From positions 1-64,000 of the forward strand of contig JAFGLS010000190.1 of assembly GCA_016927935.1 (NCBI GenBank): a stretch of 64,000 nucleotides of DNA, given 5' to 3'. The notes beneath the pieces were generated by a model. The model did not search any database. It was not told where the DNA came from and saw only the letters and a list, made by a program, of their open reading frames with translations. The stretch comes from Syntrophaceae bacterium. Lineage in GTDB: Bacteria > Desulfobacterota > Syntrophia > Syntrophales > Smithellaceae. The translations under genes and the position numbers were made by a program. Each line of letters opens with the position of its first letter. Position 1 is the first letter of the stretch. Positions 19,844-28,805 of the stretch are shown here, piece after piece.

Positions 19844-20566
19844 TTATAAATTAAAGGAATCGCCGAAATAAAATTTCCGCGCCAATTCATCTTGAGCAAT
19901 CTGATCCGGAACTCCTTCAACAAGTATCGTGCCTTCATTAATAATATACGCACGATCACAGCAGGAAAGTGTTTCTCGCACATTATGATCGGAAACAATT
20001 ACACCAATTCCCTTTAATTTCAGCTTTTCAATTATTTTCTGAATATCGGTAACGGCAAGCGGATCAATTCCGGCAAACGGTTCATCTAAAAGAATAAACT
20101 TTGGAGAAGTAACTAGAGCACGCGTGATTTCCACTCTTCTTCTTTCTCCGCCGGAAAGAGAATAAGCATGATTTTTAGCCAGCGATGTTAAATCAAGTTC
20201 AAGAAGAAGTTCCCGCAGATATTCCTTTCTCTCATCTTCCTGTAAATCAAGAGTTTCCAGAATGGCAAGAATATTTTCTTCAACTGTAAGCTTACGAAAT
20301 ATTGACGGTTCCTGCGGTAAGTAATTTAACCCCTTGCGTGCCCTTAAATACATAGGGAATCCCGTAATATTTTCACCGTTAAGAAAAATTTCTCCCTCGT
20401 CCGGCTTAACAAGACCGACAATCATATAAAAAGTTGTCGTTTTCCCTGCTCCATTGGGACCAAGCAAACCGACAACTTCACCGGGTGAAATTGATAAATC
20501 AATCTGATTAACCACTTTTCTCCTGTTATAAATTTTGGTTAAACCTTTTGCCAATAAATTACTCAT
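19844..20566 (-). CDS. lptB: LPS export ABC transporter ATPase LptB
   Basis: The 240-residue ATPase powers LPS extraction from the inner membrane together with LptFG and LptC. Motifs: Walker A GLLGPNGAGKTTTFYMIVG at 34-52, Q-loop YLPQEPSIFRKLTVEEN near 85, signature LSGGERRRVEITRAL near 138, Walker B FILLDEPFAGIDPLA near 158, and H-loop VIVSDHNVRETLS near 190. The start overlaps the lptA end by 8 bp. lptF/lptG are not in the window. Its place between lptA and rpoN is typical. Confidence 0.97.
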   Translation of the reverse strand: MSNLLAKGLTKIYNRRKVVNQIDLSISPGEVVGLLGPNGAGKTTTFYMIVGLVKPDEGEIFLNGENITGFPMYLRARKGLNYLPQEPSIFRKLTVEENILAILETLDLQEDERKEYLRELLLELDLTSLAKNHAYSLSGGERRRVEITRALVTSPKFILLDEPFAGIDPLAVTDIQKIIEKLKLKGIGVIVSDHNVRETLSCCDRAYIINEGTILVEGVPDQIAQDELARKFYFGDSFNL

Positions 20567-21143
20567 AGTTGTATGACGGCATATAATCTTGTTTTATTTT
20601 GTTCCTATTTTTTATATCTTTGGGATAAATTACTGCTTTGACCTGCTTCTGGGTGTTGCCTTCTATGATTCCCCGGTTTTCATCGAGAAAGACTATCACA
20701 CTCTCCCCTTTTATACAGTTTTCCCCCTCTTTTAAGCTAGCATTTCCTACCATTATGACTTTACCACTGTCCCGAAAATATATTGCTTCATTCCCTGTGG
20801 CTATTTTTTCTTCATAGTTCAAATAAACGTTCCCTCTCGCTTCTATTCTTTCCAGATCACCTGCTTTACCGGTTTGTATTGTTCCGATTTTATATTTTTT
20901 ATCAGGTTCATCTCTATAATACAAAGATAGTTTATCCGCTTTCAGCAAGCTGTTGCCCTGTGTGACTTTAGCATTCCCGGAAAAAACAACAAGTTTCTTA
21001 TCCTTAAAAATTTCCATTCTGTCCGAAGTGATTTCCATCGGCTTATCTGATTGTTTGATTGGGAATCTATTATCAGCATGTACTTTAATACTTAAAAGCA
21101 ACAAAAATGTCAGGATTAATACATAATATATTTTATTGACCAT
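20559..21143 (-). CDS. lptA: LPS transport periplasmic protein LptA (OstA-like)
   Basis: The 194-residue protein has a signal peptide (about residues 1-23, ending KVHA) and a single OstA/LptA beta-jellyroll domain (residues 35-165) starting PMEITSDRMEIFKDKKLVVFSG. It would bridge the inner and outer membrane and carry LPS. It lies between lptC (upstream, 12 bp) and lptB (8-bp overlap), which strengthens the call over other OstA-like proteins. The C-terminal ~20 residues are basic and low in complexity. Confidence 0.92.
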   Translation of the reverse strand: MVNKIYYVLILTFLLLLSIKVHADNRFPIKQSDKPMEITSDRMEIFKDKKLVVFSGNAKVTQGNSLLKADKLSLYYRDEPDKKYKIGTIQTGKAGDLERIEARGNVYLNYEEKIATGNEAIYFRDSGKVIMVGNASLKEGENCIKGESVIVFLDENRGIIEGNTQKQVKAVIYPKDIKNRNKIKQDYMPSYNYE

Positions 21144-21155
21144 CTAATCTCTCAA

Positions 21156-21710
21156 TTAATTTATTATTGCCTTCACCATGGAAGGAATATTCAGTTCTCC
21201 CTTATTCATAAATATGGTTAATCCCTTCCCTGTAATCTCCATCCGCTTATTTTTCATTGTCACCGGAGCATTTGTATAAAATTTTTTCTTGTTGTCATCA
21301 TATTCAAGATAATCTGTAGAAAATATATCGCCATCATCGGATTTAATAATCACATTCCCGTTGATTTCAATGGTCTTTTTGTCAGTTTTTATCTTGCCTT
21401 TTTCTGCGTTTATCGTGAAAACTTTACCATCGGGAGTTATTAACTTTACCCGAACAAGTTCCAAAACGGCGAGATTTTGCTTCTTATCATAGACAGCGGA
21501 ATCGGCTTTTACTTCCCATTTGGACTTAGCTTTTCCGACTTCCGTATAAATGAAATCTTTTATTTGCACGTCAGCACTATCCTGCAATGCTTTAAATATA
21601 GTTTTTGGTTTATTCACATTGACTCTGACTGAAAGAAAAATGGAAACAAAAACTATCAAAGTTGCTGTTGTTACTAAAGATATGATGATTGATTTTTTAC
21701 TTAATTTCAT
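21156..21710 (-). CDS. lptC: LPS export protein LptC
   Basis: This 184-residue protein has one N-terminal transmembrane helix (about residues 7-28) and a periplasmic LptC beta-jellyroll domain (KDFIYTEVGKAKSKWEVKAD, then GKVFTINAEKGKIKT and GDIFSTDYLEYDD). LptC receives LPS from LptB2FG and hands it to LptA. Sequence identity in this family is low, so the call leans on position before lptA-lptB and on the fold pattern. The 130-bp gap to kdsC may hold its own promoter. Confidence 0.88.
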   Translation of the reverse strand: MKLSKKSIIISLVTTATLIVFVSIFLSVRVNVNKPKTIFKALQDSADVQIKDFIYTEVGKAKSKWEVKADSAVYDKKQNLAVLELVRVKLITPDGKVFTINAEKGKIKTDKKTIEINGNVIIKSDDGDIFSTDYLEYDDNKKKFYTNAPVTMKNKRMEITGKGLTIFMNKGELNIPSMVKAIIN

Positions 21711-21841
21711 CTCAGTCCGAGAAATCCTGCTGTTGGCATTATTCTTGCTTTTAATTATAGCACTCAGAATGTAATGTGTAAAGAGATAAGGATGAAAAAT
21801 ATGGAAAACTTAAGAAATAATTTAATTATTATACTTGTGTA

Positions 21842-22372
21842 TCAGTCAAACTCATATTTTACGGCAATTTCTTTCCATTTATCCTGAGCCTGCAAAATCA
21901 TTTCACAAACTTCTCTTATCGCGCCCTGACCGCCTTTTTTATTAGTTATATAATCAGCCTGTTTTTTTACCACATCATGAGCGTCAGATACCACGGCAGA
22001 AAAACCAACTTTTTTTAATACAGGTGCATCAACTATATCATCTCCAATGAATGCTGTTTCGCTGGCTGATAATTTGTGCTTCTTCAGAATTTTTTCAAAA
22101 ATATCTTTTTTATTAAAAGCGCTCTGATAGACATCCTCTATATCCAAGTCTTTTGCCCGATACTCGGTAACTTTTGATTGCCTACCAGTAATTATTGCCA
22201 CCTTGATTCCATAACGCTGGAGTATTTTTAAACCATGTCCGTCACGGACATTAAAATTTTTTATTTCATGCCCTTTATCATCCATGATTATCCGGCCGTC
22301 TGTCATGACGCCATCAACATCAAGAATGAGTAATTTTATTTTTTTGAGTTTGTCCTTAATATTTTTATTCAT
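21842..22372 (-). CDS. kdsC: Kdo-8-phosphate phosphatase KdsC
   Basis: The 176-residue HAD-family phosphatase releases inorganic phosphate from Kdo-8-phosphate. The HAD motifs are LLILDVDGVMTDGRI at 13-27 (catalytic aspartates), IITGRQSK near 58, and FIGDDIVDAPVLKKVGFSAVV near 105. The short length without a cap domain is typical of KdsC. It follows kdsA, the previous step of Kdo synthesis, by 8 bp. Confidence 0.95.
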   Translation of the reverse strand: MNKNIKDKLKKIKLLILDVDGVMTDGRIIMDDKGHEIKNFNVRDGHGLKILQRYGIKVAIITGRQSKVTEYRAKDLDIEDVYQSAFNKKDIFEKILKKHKLSASETAFIGDDIVDAPVLKKVGFSAVVSDAHDVVKKQADYITNKKGGQGAIREVCEMILQAQDKWKEIAVKYEFD

Positions 22373-22380
22373 TATAAAAT

Positions 22381-23208
22381 TCAGTCCTTTTTCATTTTTA
22401 CAATAGAGTCAATTTTTGTCAGTGTTACAAGCAGTTCTTCCAGCGAATCCAGATACAAGGAATTAGGCCCGTCGCAAAGAGCCTTTTCCGGTTCACGATG
22501 AACTTCAAAAAATATTCCGTCAACGCCTGCTGCCACAGCCGCCCGTGCCAGATATTTTACCATGTCTCTTTGGCCTCCTGAGGAAGTTCCTTCACCTCCG
22601 GGTAATTGTACCGAATGTGTAGCGTCAAAAATTACCGGACAGCCCATATTCCTCATAATAGGCAAAGAACGAACATCAAAAACAAGATTGTTGTAGCCAA
22701 AAGAGGCTCCTCGTTCCGTAATCATAACATTATCATTTCCGGCCGACTTAGCCTTTTCTATTATGTTAGCCACATCCCAGGGAGCAAGAAATTGACCCTT
22801 CTTCACATTTATTACACGGGCTTTCTTTGCTATCTCTAATATAAAATCTGTCTGACGACAGAGAAAAGCCGGTACCTGCACGACATCAAGAATCTTAGCG
22901 GCAGCATCAATTTCACCAAAACGATGAACATCGGAAAGCACCGGTATATTCAGTTCTCCTTTAATTTTCTCCAGCATGGCCAAACCTTTTTTGGCACCGG
23001 GCCCCCGATAAGATTTTATTGAAGTTCTGTTGGCCTTGTCGTAGGAAGCCTTAAAGATAAAAGGTATTTTTAGTTTCGCTGTCAGTTTTTTCAAATAAAG
23101 CGCGGTTTCTATCGCCGCTCTTTCATTTTCCAAAACGCACGGTCCGGCAATCAATATAAATTTTTTATTATCTCCAACAATAAAATCACTTATTCTGATT
23201 TTTTTCAT
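22381..23208 (-). CDS. kdsA: 3-deoxy-8-phosphooctulonate synthase KdsA
   Basis: The 275-residue TIM-barrel enzyme condenses phosphoenolpyruvate with arabinose-5-phosphate to give Kdo-8-phosphate for lipid A. Family segments: LIAGPCVLENERAA near 18, FKASYDKANRTSIKSYRGPG near 52, LSDVHRFGEID near 95, VQVPAFLCRQTDFI near 110, and FDATHSVQLPGG near 195. The ATG at 23208 directly follows the TPR gene stop. The Cys in FLCRQTD position hints at the metal-dependent type, but this is not certain. Confidence 0.96.
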   Translation of the reverse strand: MKKIRISDFIVGDNKKFILIAGPCVLENERAAIETALYLKKLTAKLKIPFIFKASYDKANRTSIKSYRGPGAKKGLAMLEKIKGELNIPVLSDVHRFGEIDAAAKILDVVQVPAFLCRQTDFILEIAKKARVINVKKGQFLAPWDVANIIEKAKSAGNDNVMITERGASFGYNNLVFDVRSLPIMRNMGCPVIFDATHSVQLPGGEGTSSGGQRDMVKYLARAAVAAGVDGIFFEVHREPEKALCDGPNSLYLDSLEELLVTLTKIDSIVKMKKD

Positions 23209-23214
23209 TATTCT

Positions 23215-25227
23215 TCACTCCCCTTTTTTCTGATGCTTTTTTTCCTGCAAAAATCTAATCTTCAATCTGGGTATTCTTTTAGCGGCTTTTGCCGATTCCG
23301 GATTAAGCGCATATGCTTTTTTATAGATTTCCAACGCTTTTTTATAAAGTCCTTTTTTTTCATATGCTTCTCCCAGATTATCATAAATATGAGCGTCATC
23401 ACTATCGAACTTTAACGCGGTTATGTAATTCTTTATGGCCAAATCCCATTTACCGGATGCGGCGTAAGCCAAACCCAAATTTTCGTAAGAACCCGCCTTT
23501 TTTGGTTCCAACTTAGCCAGTTTTTGATAAACATTGATCGCCTTTTGATAATTCTTTTCTTTCAGATAGAGATCGGCAAGATTACTTAACTCTCCTTTTG
23601 TCTTTGAAGATTTTTTTTCATATATAGCAATTGCCTTTTTCCTCATTCCCAGTTTCTCATACGTATCGGCCAAGTTTTGCCGTAAAATCGAATCTTTAAC
23701 ACCCAATTTGATAGCCTTTTCATAATTTTCAGCAGACAATTTATACTTTTTTAACTCTCCATAGGCAAAACCAAGTCCAGCGTAAACAGATGCCTTCCGC
23801 GATGATTTTGCCTTTAATTTTTCATAATATTTTACAGCTTGGCTATATTGTTTATTTTTAAACGCCAGATCGGCGAGACGCTCCATTGCATCAGCGTCAT
23901 TGGAATTAATTTTCAGTACCTTTTCATATTCTCTCTTGGCTTCAGCATACATTTTTTTTCTTTCATAAGCCGCGCCCAGATTAAAACGTATAGTCGGCTG
24001 CCTGGGATTGAGCGAAACCGCTTTCTTCAGACTGTTCATCTCTGCCTGCCATTTGCCGCTTCCTGCATAAGCAGCAGCCAGATTTGCTAGAGCAACAGAA
24101 TCTTGAGGGTGCTTCTGTAATATTTTCTTATAACATTTTATGGCTTCTTCATATTTTTTAATCTTTAAATAAATTTCACCAAGAGCAAAAAGAGCTTGCT
24201 CGGATTCTTTAGAATGCTCGGCAATATATTTATATTCTTCTATGGCGGAACTCATCTTATTGCTGTTTTTGTAAGCTTCTCCCAGTTTAAATCGCACCTG
24301 ATAATTGGCAGGATCAAGTCGCACCGCCTCCTGATAATTCTTCGAAGCCTGAGCCCACAGGCCTTTTTCTTCCAGAGAAAGGCCAAGGCATAAATAAGCT
24401 TCTGTTTCCCTGGGATTTAGTCTGACAATTTCTTTTGCTATTTTTACAGCATCATCAAATTGTTTTTTCTTTATGTAACTCTTTGCCAATTCCAACATGG
24501 CTACCGTGTCATCAGGCTTAATGTTCAATACTTCTTTATACAATCTGATTGCTTCATCCGATCTGTTCTGCCGCAAGTAAACCCCGGCAAGAATTTTGCG
24601 CACTCTTATGTCATCCTTATTCAGTAAAAGTGCTTTTTTCAAATATTCAATCTGCTCTTGAACGCTGGAAGAATCCTGGGCGAACCTGAACCAGTCCTGC
24701 GGTGTAATTACTATTTTCAGCAACACCGAATCTATTTTTTCATTCTGATAATATACCGAAATTTTATAATCGGACGCTTCACCTGAATTATCAACAATGG
24801 CGCCTTTTTCAATAATACTATTGACGAAATCAATACCCCTCAACAAAACCCCTATATCATTATCTCTTTTACTGAATTCTTCAAATTTTACGGTTGTGTA
24901 TTTACCCGACAAATCATCACTGACCACAGACTTGACCACGAATTCGTCCTTGTAAGTCACTTCCAGAGCATCTTTCTTGCCGACACGTATATCTTTGCCG
25001 TTTTTTTCCATCTCCAGATAATAAAAATGTGGTTCTTCCTTTAATACATAATATGAAAAAGTATTTTTTATTCTTGATAAATGGAAAGAAAGGGAAGAAA
25101 AATAATTTTGAGAAAAAAGGAATAAAACACCGGCTATAAAAGCAACGACAGCAATCGCAATTGATATATCTTTTGATGTAAACTGTTTTCCCCTCTGGTC
25201 CCGGTTATCCATGCCTCGATTAATCAT
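23215..25227 (-). CDS. Membrane-anchored TPR-repeat protein
   Basis: The 670-residue protein has a cytoplasmic N-terminal tail, one transmembrane helix (about residues 25-46), a 120-residue domain without a clear match, and then about thirteen to fourteen tetratricopeptide repeats (roughly residues 185-660; for example LAKSYIKKKQFDDAVKIAKE and NLGEAYEKKGLYKKALEIYK). TPRs are protein-binding scaffolds. Its place directly before kdsA suggests a role in envelope assembly, but no specific function can be named. GAGGT 5 bp before the ATG at 25227 supports this start. The untranslated region upstream is unusually rich in secondary structure. Confidence 0.88.
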   Translation of the reverse strand: MINRGMDNRDQRGKQFTSKDISIAIAVVAFIAGVLFLFSQNYFSSLSFHLSRIKNTFSYYVLKEEPHFYYLEMEKNGKDIRVGKKDALEVTYKDEFVVKSVVSDDLSGKYTTVKFEEFSKRDNDIGVLLRGIDFVNSIIEKGAIVDNSGEASDYKISVYYQNEKIDSVLLKIVITPQDWFRFAQDSSSVQEQIEYLKKALLLNKDDIRVRKILAGVYLRQNRSDEAIRLYKEVLNIKPDDTVAMLELAKSYIKKKQFDDAVKIAKEIVRLNPRETEAYLCLGLSLEEKGLWAQASKNYQEAVRLDPANYQVRFKLGEAYKNSNKMSSAIEEYKYIAEHSKESEQALFALGEIYLKIKKYEEAIKCYKKILQKHPQDSVALANLAAAYAGSGKWQAEMNSLKKAVSLNPRQPTIRFNLGAAYERKKMYAEAKREYEKVLKINSNDADAMERLADLAFKNKQYSQAVKYYEKLKAKSSRKASVYAGLGFAYGELKKYKLSAENYEKAIKLGVKDSILRQNLADTYEKLGMRKKAIAIYEKKSSKTKGELSNLADLYLKEKNYQKAINVYQKLAKLEPKKAGSYENLGLAYAASGKWDLAIKNYITALKFDSDDAHIYDNLGEAYEKKGLYKKALEIYKKAYALNPESAKAAKRIPRLKIRFLQEKKHQKKGE

Positions 25228-25254
25228 TAACTACCTCATTGGTTGAAATTTTTA

Positions 25255-25386
25255 CCTCGTTAGAAAGCCCCATTGCTTTCAGAAGGGATAATGGTTCTTC
25301 CTTTTTCAGCGAACACGGGGTTTAATGCCCCCATGTGAGTCTACCCGTTGAAAAGTTTAAAAACTTTCTAACGGGGTTTTCTTTTC
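25255..25386. ncRNA. Candidate structured RNA or leader between xerD and the TPR gene
   Basis: CCTCGTTAGAAAG (25255-25267) and CTTTCTAACGGGG (25364-25376) are complementary apart from one base, so the ends of a ~120-nt segment can pair. On the minus strand a stem CATGGGG/CCCCGTG with an 8-base loop and a GAAAGC/GCTTTC hairpin lie inside. That strand is the 5' leader of the TPR gene. On the plus strand the segment ends with a terminator-like hairpin and T-run. I do not recognise a known riboswitch or sRNA family. Confidence 0.4.
25344..25386 (+). terminator. Predicted intrinsic terminator (plus strand)
   Basis: CCCGTT (25344-25349) and AACGGG (25370-25375) close a stem that also pairs AAAGTTT with AAACTTT, followed by GTTTTCTTTTCTT. 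It faces the plus strand, where no gene precedes it, so it may end a small RNA or stop antisense transcription into xerD. Confidence 0.6.
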
Positions 25387-25411
25387 TTAAGTCATAGAGA
25401 AATATCTTAAA

Positions 25412-26302
25412 TTAACTCCGCGGATGATATTTCTGATGAATTTCCCTTAATCTCTCACGAGTCACATGCGTGTAAATCTGTGTGGTCGAAATGTCTGAAT
25501 GTCCCAGCATTACCTGCACAGTGCGCAAGTCCGCGCCGCCTTCCAAAAGATGAGAAGCAAAGGAATGGCGGAATGTGTGCGGATAAACCTTTTTTTTCAA
25601 ACCCGCTTGCCGGGCATAGCCAACGACTATTTTCCAAAAACCCTGTCTGGTAAACTTTCTCCCGAAACGATTTAGAAACAAAACATCTGTACTTTTTTTC
25701 CGCATTAATTGCGGACGGACTTCGTCAACATAACGCCTGACGCAATCGTACGCTATTTTGCCTATGGGGACAATTCTTTCTTTACTGCCTTTCCCCATAA
25801 CAGTAAGAAAACCGACCTGCCAGTTGATACTATTCATTGTCAAATTAATCAATTCCGAAACACGAATTCCCGTAGCGTATAAAATCTCCAGCATGGCTGT
25901 GTTGCGGATTGAGGAATTTGTCAGCGAACCAGGCTGGGCTAAAATTGCCTTCATTTCGTCCTTGCTGATAGTGTCGGGCAGTTTCATCCATACCTTGGCC
26001 AGTTCTATATTGGCCAGTGGGTTATATGTGATTATTTTCTCACGAAGCAGATATTTATAAAATCCTCTTAAAGCGGCAAGCGAACGGTTCATGGAATTTG
26101 CCGATAAGCCTTCCTCTCTTATTTGTGTGAGATATTCAATAATTACTTCAGGTGTAACCATTTGAATATCCGATATTTTTTTCTTATCCTGGACAAACGA
26201 AACAAACCGCTGCAAATCACGGCCATACGATTCCCAGGTGTTTTGAGCAATGCCTCTTTCCACTAAAAGATAATTGAAATATTTTGTCAGCAATTCTCGC
26301 AT
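25412..26302 (-). CDS. xerD: Tyrosine recombinase XerD
   Basis: The 296-residue protein has the XerC/D layout. A core-binding SAM-like domain (residues 1-85; YFNYLLVERGIAQNTWESYG) is followed by the catalytic domain with ATGIRVSELINL (first Arg near 148), HTFRHSFASHLLEGGADLR (His and Arg near 242-245), LGHSDISTTQIYTHV (His near 268) and the tyrosine nucleophile near 277. It resolves chromosome dimers at dif with a partner. XerD is favoured over XerC by the HSFASHLLEGGADLRTVQ wording, but the two are close. It is not flanked by a mobile element. Confidence 0.9.
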   Translation of the reverse strand: MRELLTKYFNYLLVERGIAQNTWESYGRDLQRFVSFVQDKKKISDIQMVTPEVIIEYLTQIREEGLSANSMNRSLAALRGFYKYLLREKIITYNPLANIELAKVWMKLPDTISKDEMKAILAQPGSLTNSSIRNTAMLEILYATGIRVSELINLTMNSINWQVGFLTVMGKGSKERIVPIGKIAYDCVRRYVDEVRPQLMRKKSTDVLFLNRFGRKFTRQGFWKIVVGYARQAGLKKKVYPHTFRHSFASHLLEGGADLRTVQVMLGHSDISTTQIYTHVTRERLREIHQKYHPRS

Positions 26303-26419
26303 GTGACTTTTTAACGCAAATATCTTTACGAAGCAAAGTTTTTTTATTGACTTATTTTACAATATCGCAAAAAATAAGAAAGAAGAAAATCAATGAAAAT
26401 CTCCAAAGAGGAATTAACG

Positions 26420-26866
26420 ATGAAAAAAATTATTATTGCTTCTGATCATGGTGCCGTTGCTCTAAAAACAGAAATTATATCTTTCCTGAAAACAAAAAAC
26501 TGTGAGCCAAAAGATATGGGAGTATACAGCGAAGATCCCGTTGATTATCCCGATATCGCTGTAATTGCCTGCAACGAATTTAAAAAAGGCGGATATAATT
26601 TCGGTATTCTGCTCTGCGGCACAGGAATAGGAGTGTCAATGACCGCAAACAAAATAAAAGGCATCCGGTGTGCTTTGATTCATGACATTTTCACCGCGGA
26701 AATGGCCAAAGCACATAATGACGCAAATTTTATAGCCTTTGGCGGCAGAGTAAAATACAATATACCGGTTACACAGATGATTGAAAAATTCATGGAAACA
26801 AAATTTGCCGGTGAAAGGCATTTAAGAAGAGTTACCAAAATTATGGAAGTAGAAAAATGTACTTAA
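26420..26866 (+). CDS. rpiB: Ribose-5-phosphate isomerase B
   Basis: This RpiB/LacAB-family enzyme interconverts ribose-5-phosphate and ribulose-5-phosphate. It shows IASDHGAVALK at residues 5-15, the catalytic cysteine in LLCGTGIGVSMTANK near 65, and the general pattern RCALIHD...ARAHND-like (AEMAKAHNDAN near 90), then FGGRV. I start it at the ATG at 26420, which has AGAGG 8 bp upstream and matches the family N-terminus; a longer frame from 26393 adds nine residues with a weaker site. It is the first gene of a plus-strand run. Confidence 0.93.
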   Translation: MKKIIIASDHGAVALKTEIISFLKTKNCEPKDMGVYSEDPVDYPDIAVIACNEFKKGGYNFGILLCGTGIGVSMTANKIKGIRCALIHDIFTAEMAKAHNDANFIAFGGRVKYNIPVTQMIEKFMETKFAGERHLRRVTKIMEVEKCT

Positions 26867-26893
26867 AGTAATTTTTTAAAACAGGCGACTATA

Positions 26894-27730
26894 ATGGAGA
26901 AAGTTCTGGATAAAAGAAAGATTCGTAAAGTTTTTCGTGATGTGCAAAAGCATCTGGCAATAGCACAATTAATTCAGCGTTTTTCCACCAACAAAGAAGA
27001 CATCAGAAAAACAGCCCTGATGCAAGTTGATTTATCAAACTGCCACAATGTTCTGGAACTGGGTTGCGCTTTCGGCGCTTTTACCGAAGCTCTGAAAGAC
27101 AAATTGCCGCCAGACGCAAAAATCACCGGCATTGACATCATTCCCGAATACAGGCCTTTTTATCTGGATGCCTGCCGACGTGCCGGTTACGAAGGATTAT
27201 TTTCCTCATCCGGCATTGATAAAATAAAAAAATATCCATCCGGTTCATTTGATCTGGTGATTTGCAGCTACGCTTTGTACTTTTTTCCCAATATGATTTC
27301 AGAAATCGCCCGTATCCTGAAAACAGATGGGGTTTTTATCACCATAACCCATTCCAAAAAAGACATGCGTGAAATGGTCGAAATTGTCAAAAAAATTCTT
27401 AAACAAAATAATCCCCGTGAAAACGTTCAATCCTTGCCCCTGGAAATTATTTTCGATCAGTTTTCCGCTGAAAACGGTAAAGAGCTTCTTCGACCTTCTT
27501 TTAGCCGGATAAAAGGAATTGATTTTAAAAACACTCTGGTTTTTCAACCCCAGGAACTTGATCGTTTTCTGGATTATTTCCAGTTCAAAAAATCATTCTT
27601 TCTCATGGGACCCGATGCTCATAACAAAACAATCATTAATCAGCTTCTTCACGAATTGCAGGATACAGCTCTGAAGAAAAATTCTGTTATCATGTGCAAG
27701 GATGACAAAATTTTTATCTGCTACGGCTAA
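26894..27730 (+). CDS. Class I SAM-dependent methyltransferase
   Basis: The 278-residue protein has a Rossmann methyltransferase core: motif I VLELGCAFGAF near residue 54, motif II acidic TGIDIIPEY near 80, FDLVICSYALYFFPN near 118 and a motif IV/V-like LKTDGVFITITHSK near 140. The first ~40 residues are helical and the last ~120 are variable, which usually carries substrate choice. The substrate is unknown. It follows rpiB by 27 bp and precedes the NUDIX gene by 20 bp, so these are likely cotranscribed. Confidence 0.82.
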   Translation: MEKVLDKRKIRKVFRDVQKHLAIAQLIQRFSTNKEDIRKTALMQVDLSNCHNVLELGCAFGAFTEALKDKLPPDAKITGIDIIPEYRPFYLDACRRAGYEGLFSSSGIDKIKKYPSGSFDLVICSYALYFFPNMISEIARILKTDGVFITITHSKKDMREMVEIVKKILKQNNPRENVQSLPLEIIFDQFSAENGKELLRPSFSRIKGIDFKNTLVFQPQELDRFLDYFQFKKSFFLMGPDAHNKTIINQLLHELQDTALKKNSVIMCKDDKIFICYG

Positions 27731-27750
27731 TTAACTGAAAAGGAAATACA

Positions 27751-28746
27751 ATGAAGAAAAAACGCCTTTTTTGCCCTTATTGCGGCGGGATAACTCTTAA
27801 AAAATATGAAGACAATGTCCGGCGGGATTTCTGCCCTGCCTGCAAGTCCTTTTTTTATGAAAATCCTCTGCCGGTGGTTTCCGCCATTCTTGAATCTTCA
27901 CGTCAGATACTCCTGGTTAAACGCGACAGGGCACCATCAAAAGGATTCTGGTGCCTGCCGACGGGATTTGCCGAGGCCGGGGAAAGCATTGAAGAAGCTG
28001 CCCTGCGTGAACTAGAAGAAGAGGCAGGTATCAAAGGTAAAATTGTAAAATTAATGGATGTAGATTCCTACAAAAGCCGCTTTTATGGAGACTTAATTTT
28101 TTTGACGTTTGTCGTGCAACAAATCGGTGGAAAACTTCGTGCCGGTGACGATTGTTCTGAGGCACGGTTTTGGCCGGTAAACAAATTACCTCCGCTGGCT
28201 TTTCGCTCCAATAAACGCGCTTTGGACGCATATATTAAAAGCAGAAAGGATTATTGGGCAATATTTGATTTAATTGAACATAAAGATAAAAAAACTCTTC
28301 CACCTGCAATCGCAAAAAATTCTTTAACAAGGCGTCTGGTCAATATAACCATTAAAAATAAAGAAAAGATTATCGAACAATGGCTGGAAGATGTAATGAT
28401 AAATCCTTCCACCATTGAATATCATAAAGTGGAAAGAGAAGTACTTTATAACATTTGTGACAGGATTCTTTCACAACTGACACTCTGGCTGGGCGGTGTG
28501 CAGGATGTCAACAAAATCAGAAACTTTTATACAAAACTGGGAAGAGAAAGAAAGAAATCCGGTTTTAAACTCAGCGGCGTTTTGAGTGCACTAAGCCTCA
28601 TCCGCAAGCACATCTGGACTTACGCGCTTGCTCAGGACGCTTTGCAGAAGAACCTGGAACTCTACATGACCTTCGAACTGCAAAGACGCATGACAATTTT
28701 TTTCGACATCGCCACTTTCTATTTAACAAAAGGTCACGAGGACTAA
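27751..28746 (+). CDS. NUDIX hydrolase with zinc ribbon and RsbRD_N-like C-terminal domain
   Basis: The N-terminus is a zinc ribbon (CPYCGG at 8-13 and CPACKSF near 28). A NUDIX domain follows, with the Nudix box GFAEAGESIEEAALRELEEEAG near 70-91. These NrtR/NudC-like layouts hydrolyse nucleoside-diphosphate derivatives such as NADH or ADP-sugars. Residues ~185-331 form an all-helical domain (KEKIIEQWLEDVMINPS, then LYNICDRILSQLTLWLGG and ALSLIRKHIW). It resembles the RsbRD_N sensor domain of stress-signalling proteins and kinases. I have not seen this pairing named as a family. An AAGGAAA site precedes the ATG. Confidence 0.82.
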   Translation: MKKKRLFCPYCGGITLKKYEDNVRRDFCPACKSFFYENPLPVVSAILESSRQILLVKRDRAPSKGFWCLPTGFAEAGESIEEAALRELEEEAGIKGKIVKLMDVDSYKSRFYGDLIFLTFVVQQIGGKLRAGDDCSEARFWPVNKLPPLAFRSNKRALDAYIKSRKDYWAIFDLIEHKDKKTLPPAIAKNSLTRRLVNITIKNKEKIIEQWLEDVMINPSTIEYHKVEREVLYNICDRILSQLTLWLGGVQDVNKIRNFYTKLGRERKKSGFKLSGVLSALSLIRKHIWTYALAQDALQKNLELYMTFELQRRMTIFFDIATFYLTKGHED

Positions 28747-28805
28747 GATTTAAGTTTTAAGTATTAAGTTTTAAATTTTTCAATACTCGATATTGGAGGT
28801 TTACG

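Noticed and set aside
25255-25386. SRP RNA, 6S RNA, TPP or c-di-GMP riboswitch
   Set aside because: The signature sequences of these families (for example GGAAGG-AGCAGCC or CTGAGA) are not found.
25412-26302. Mobile-element integrase
   Set aside because: Length and motif wording fit the housekeeping XerD; no attachment sites or cargo genes flank it.
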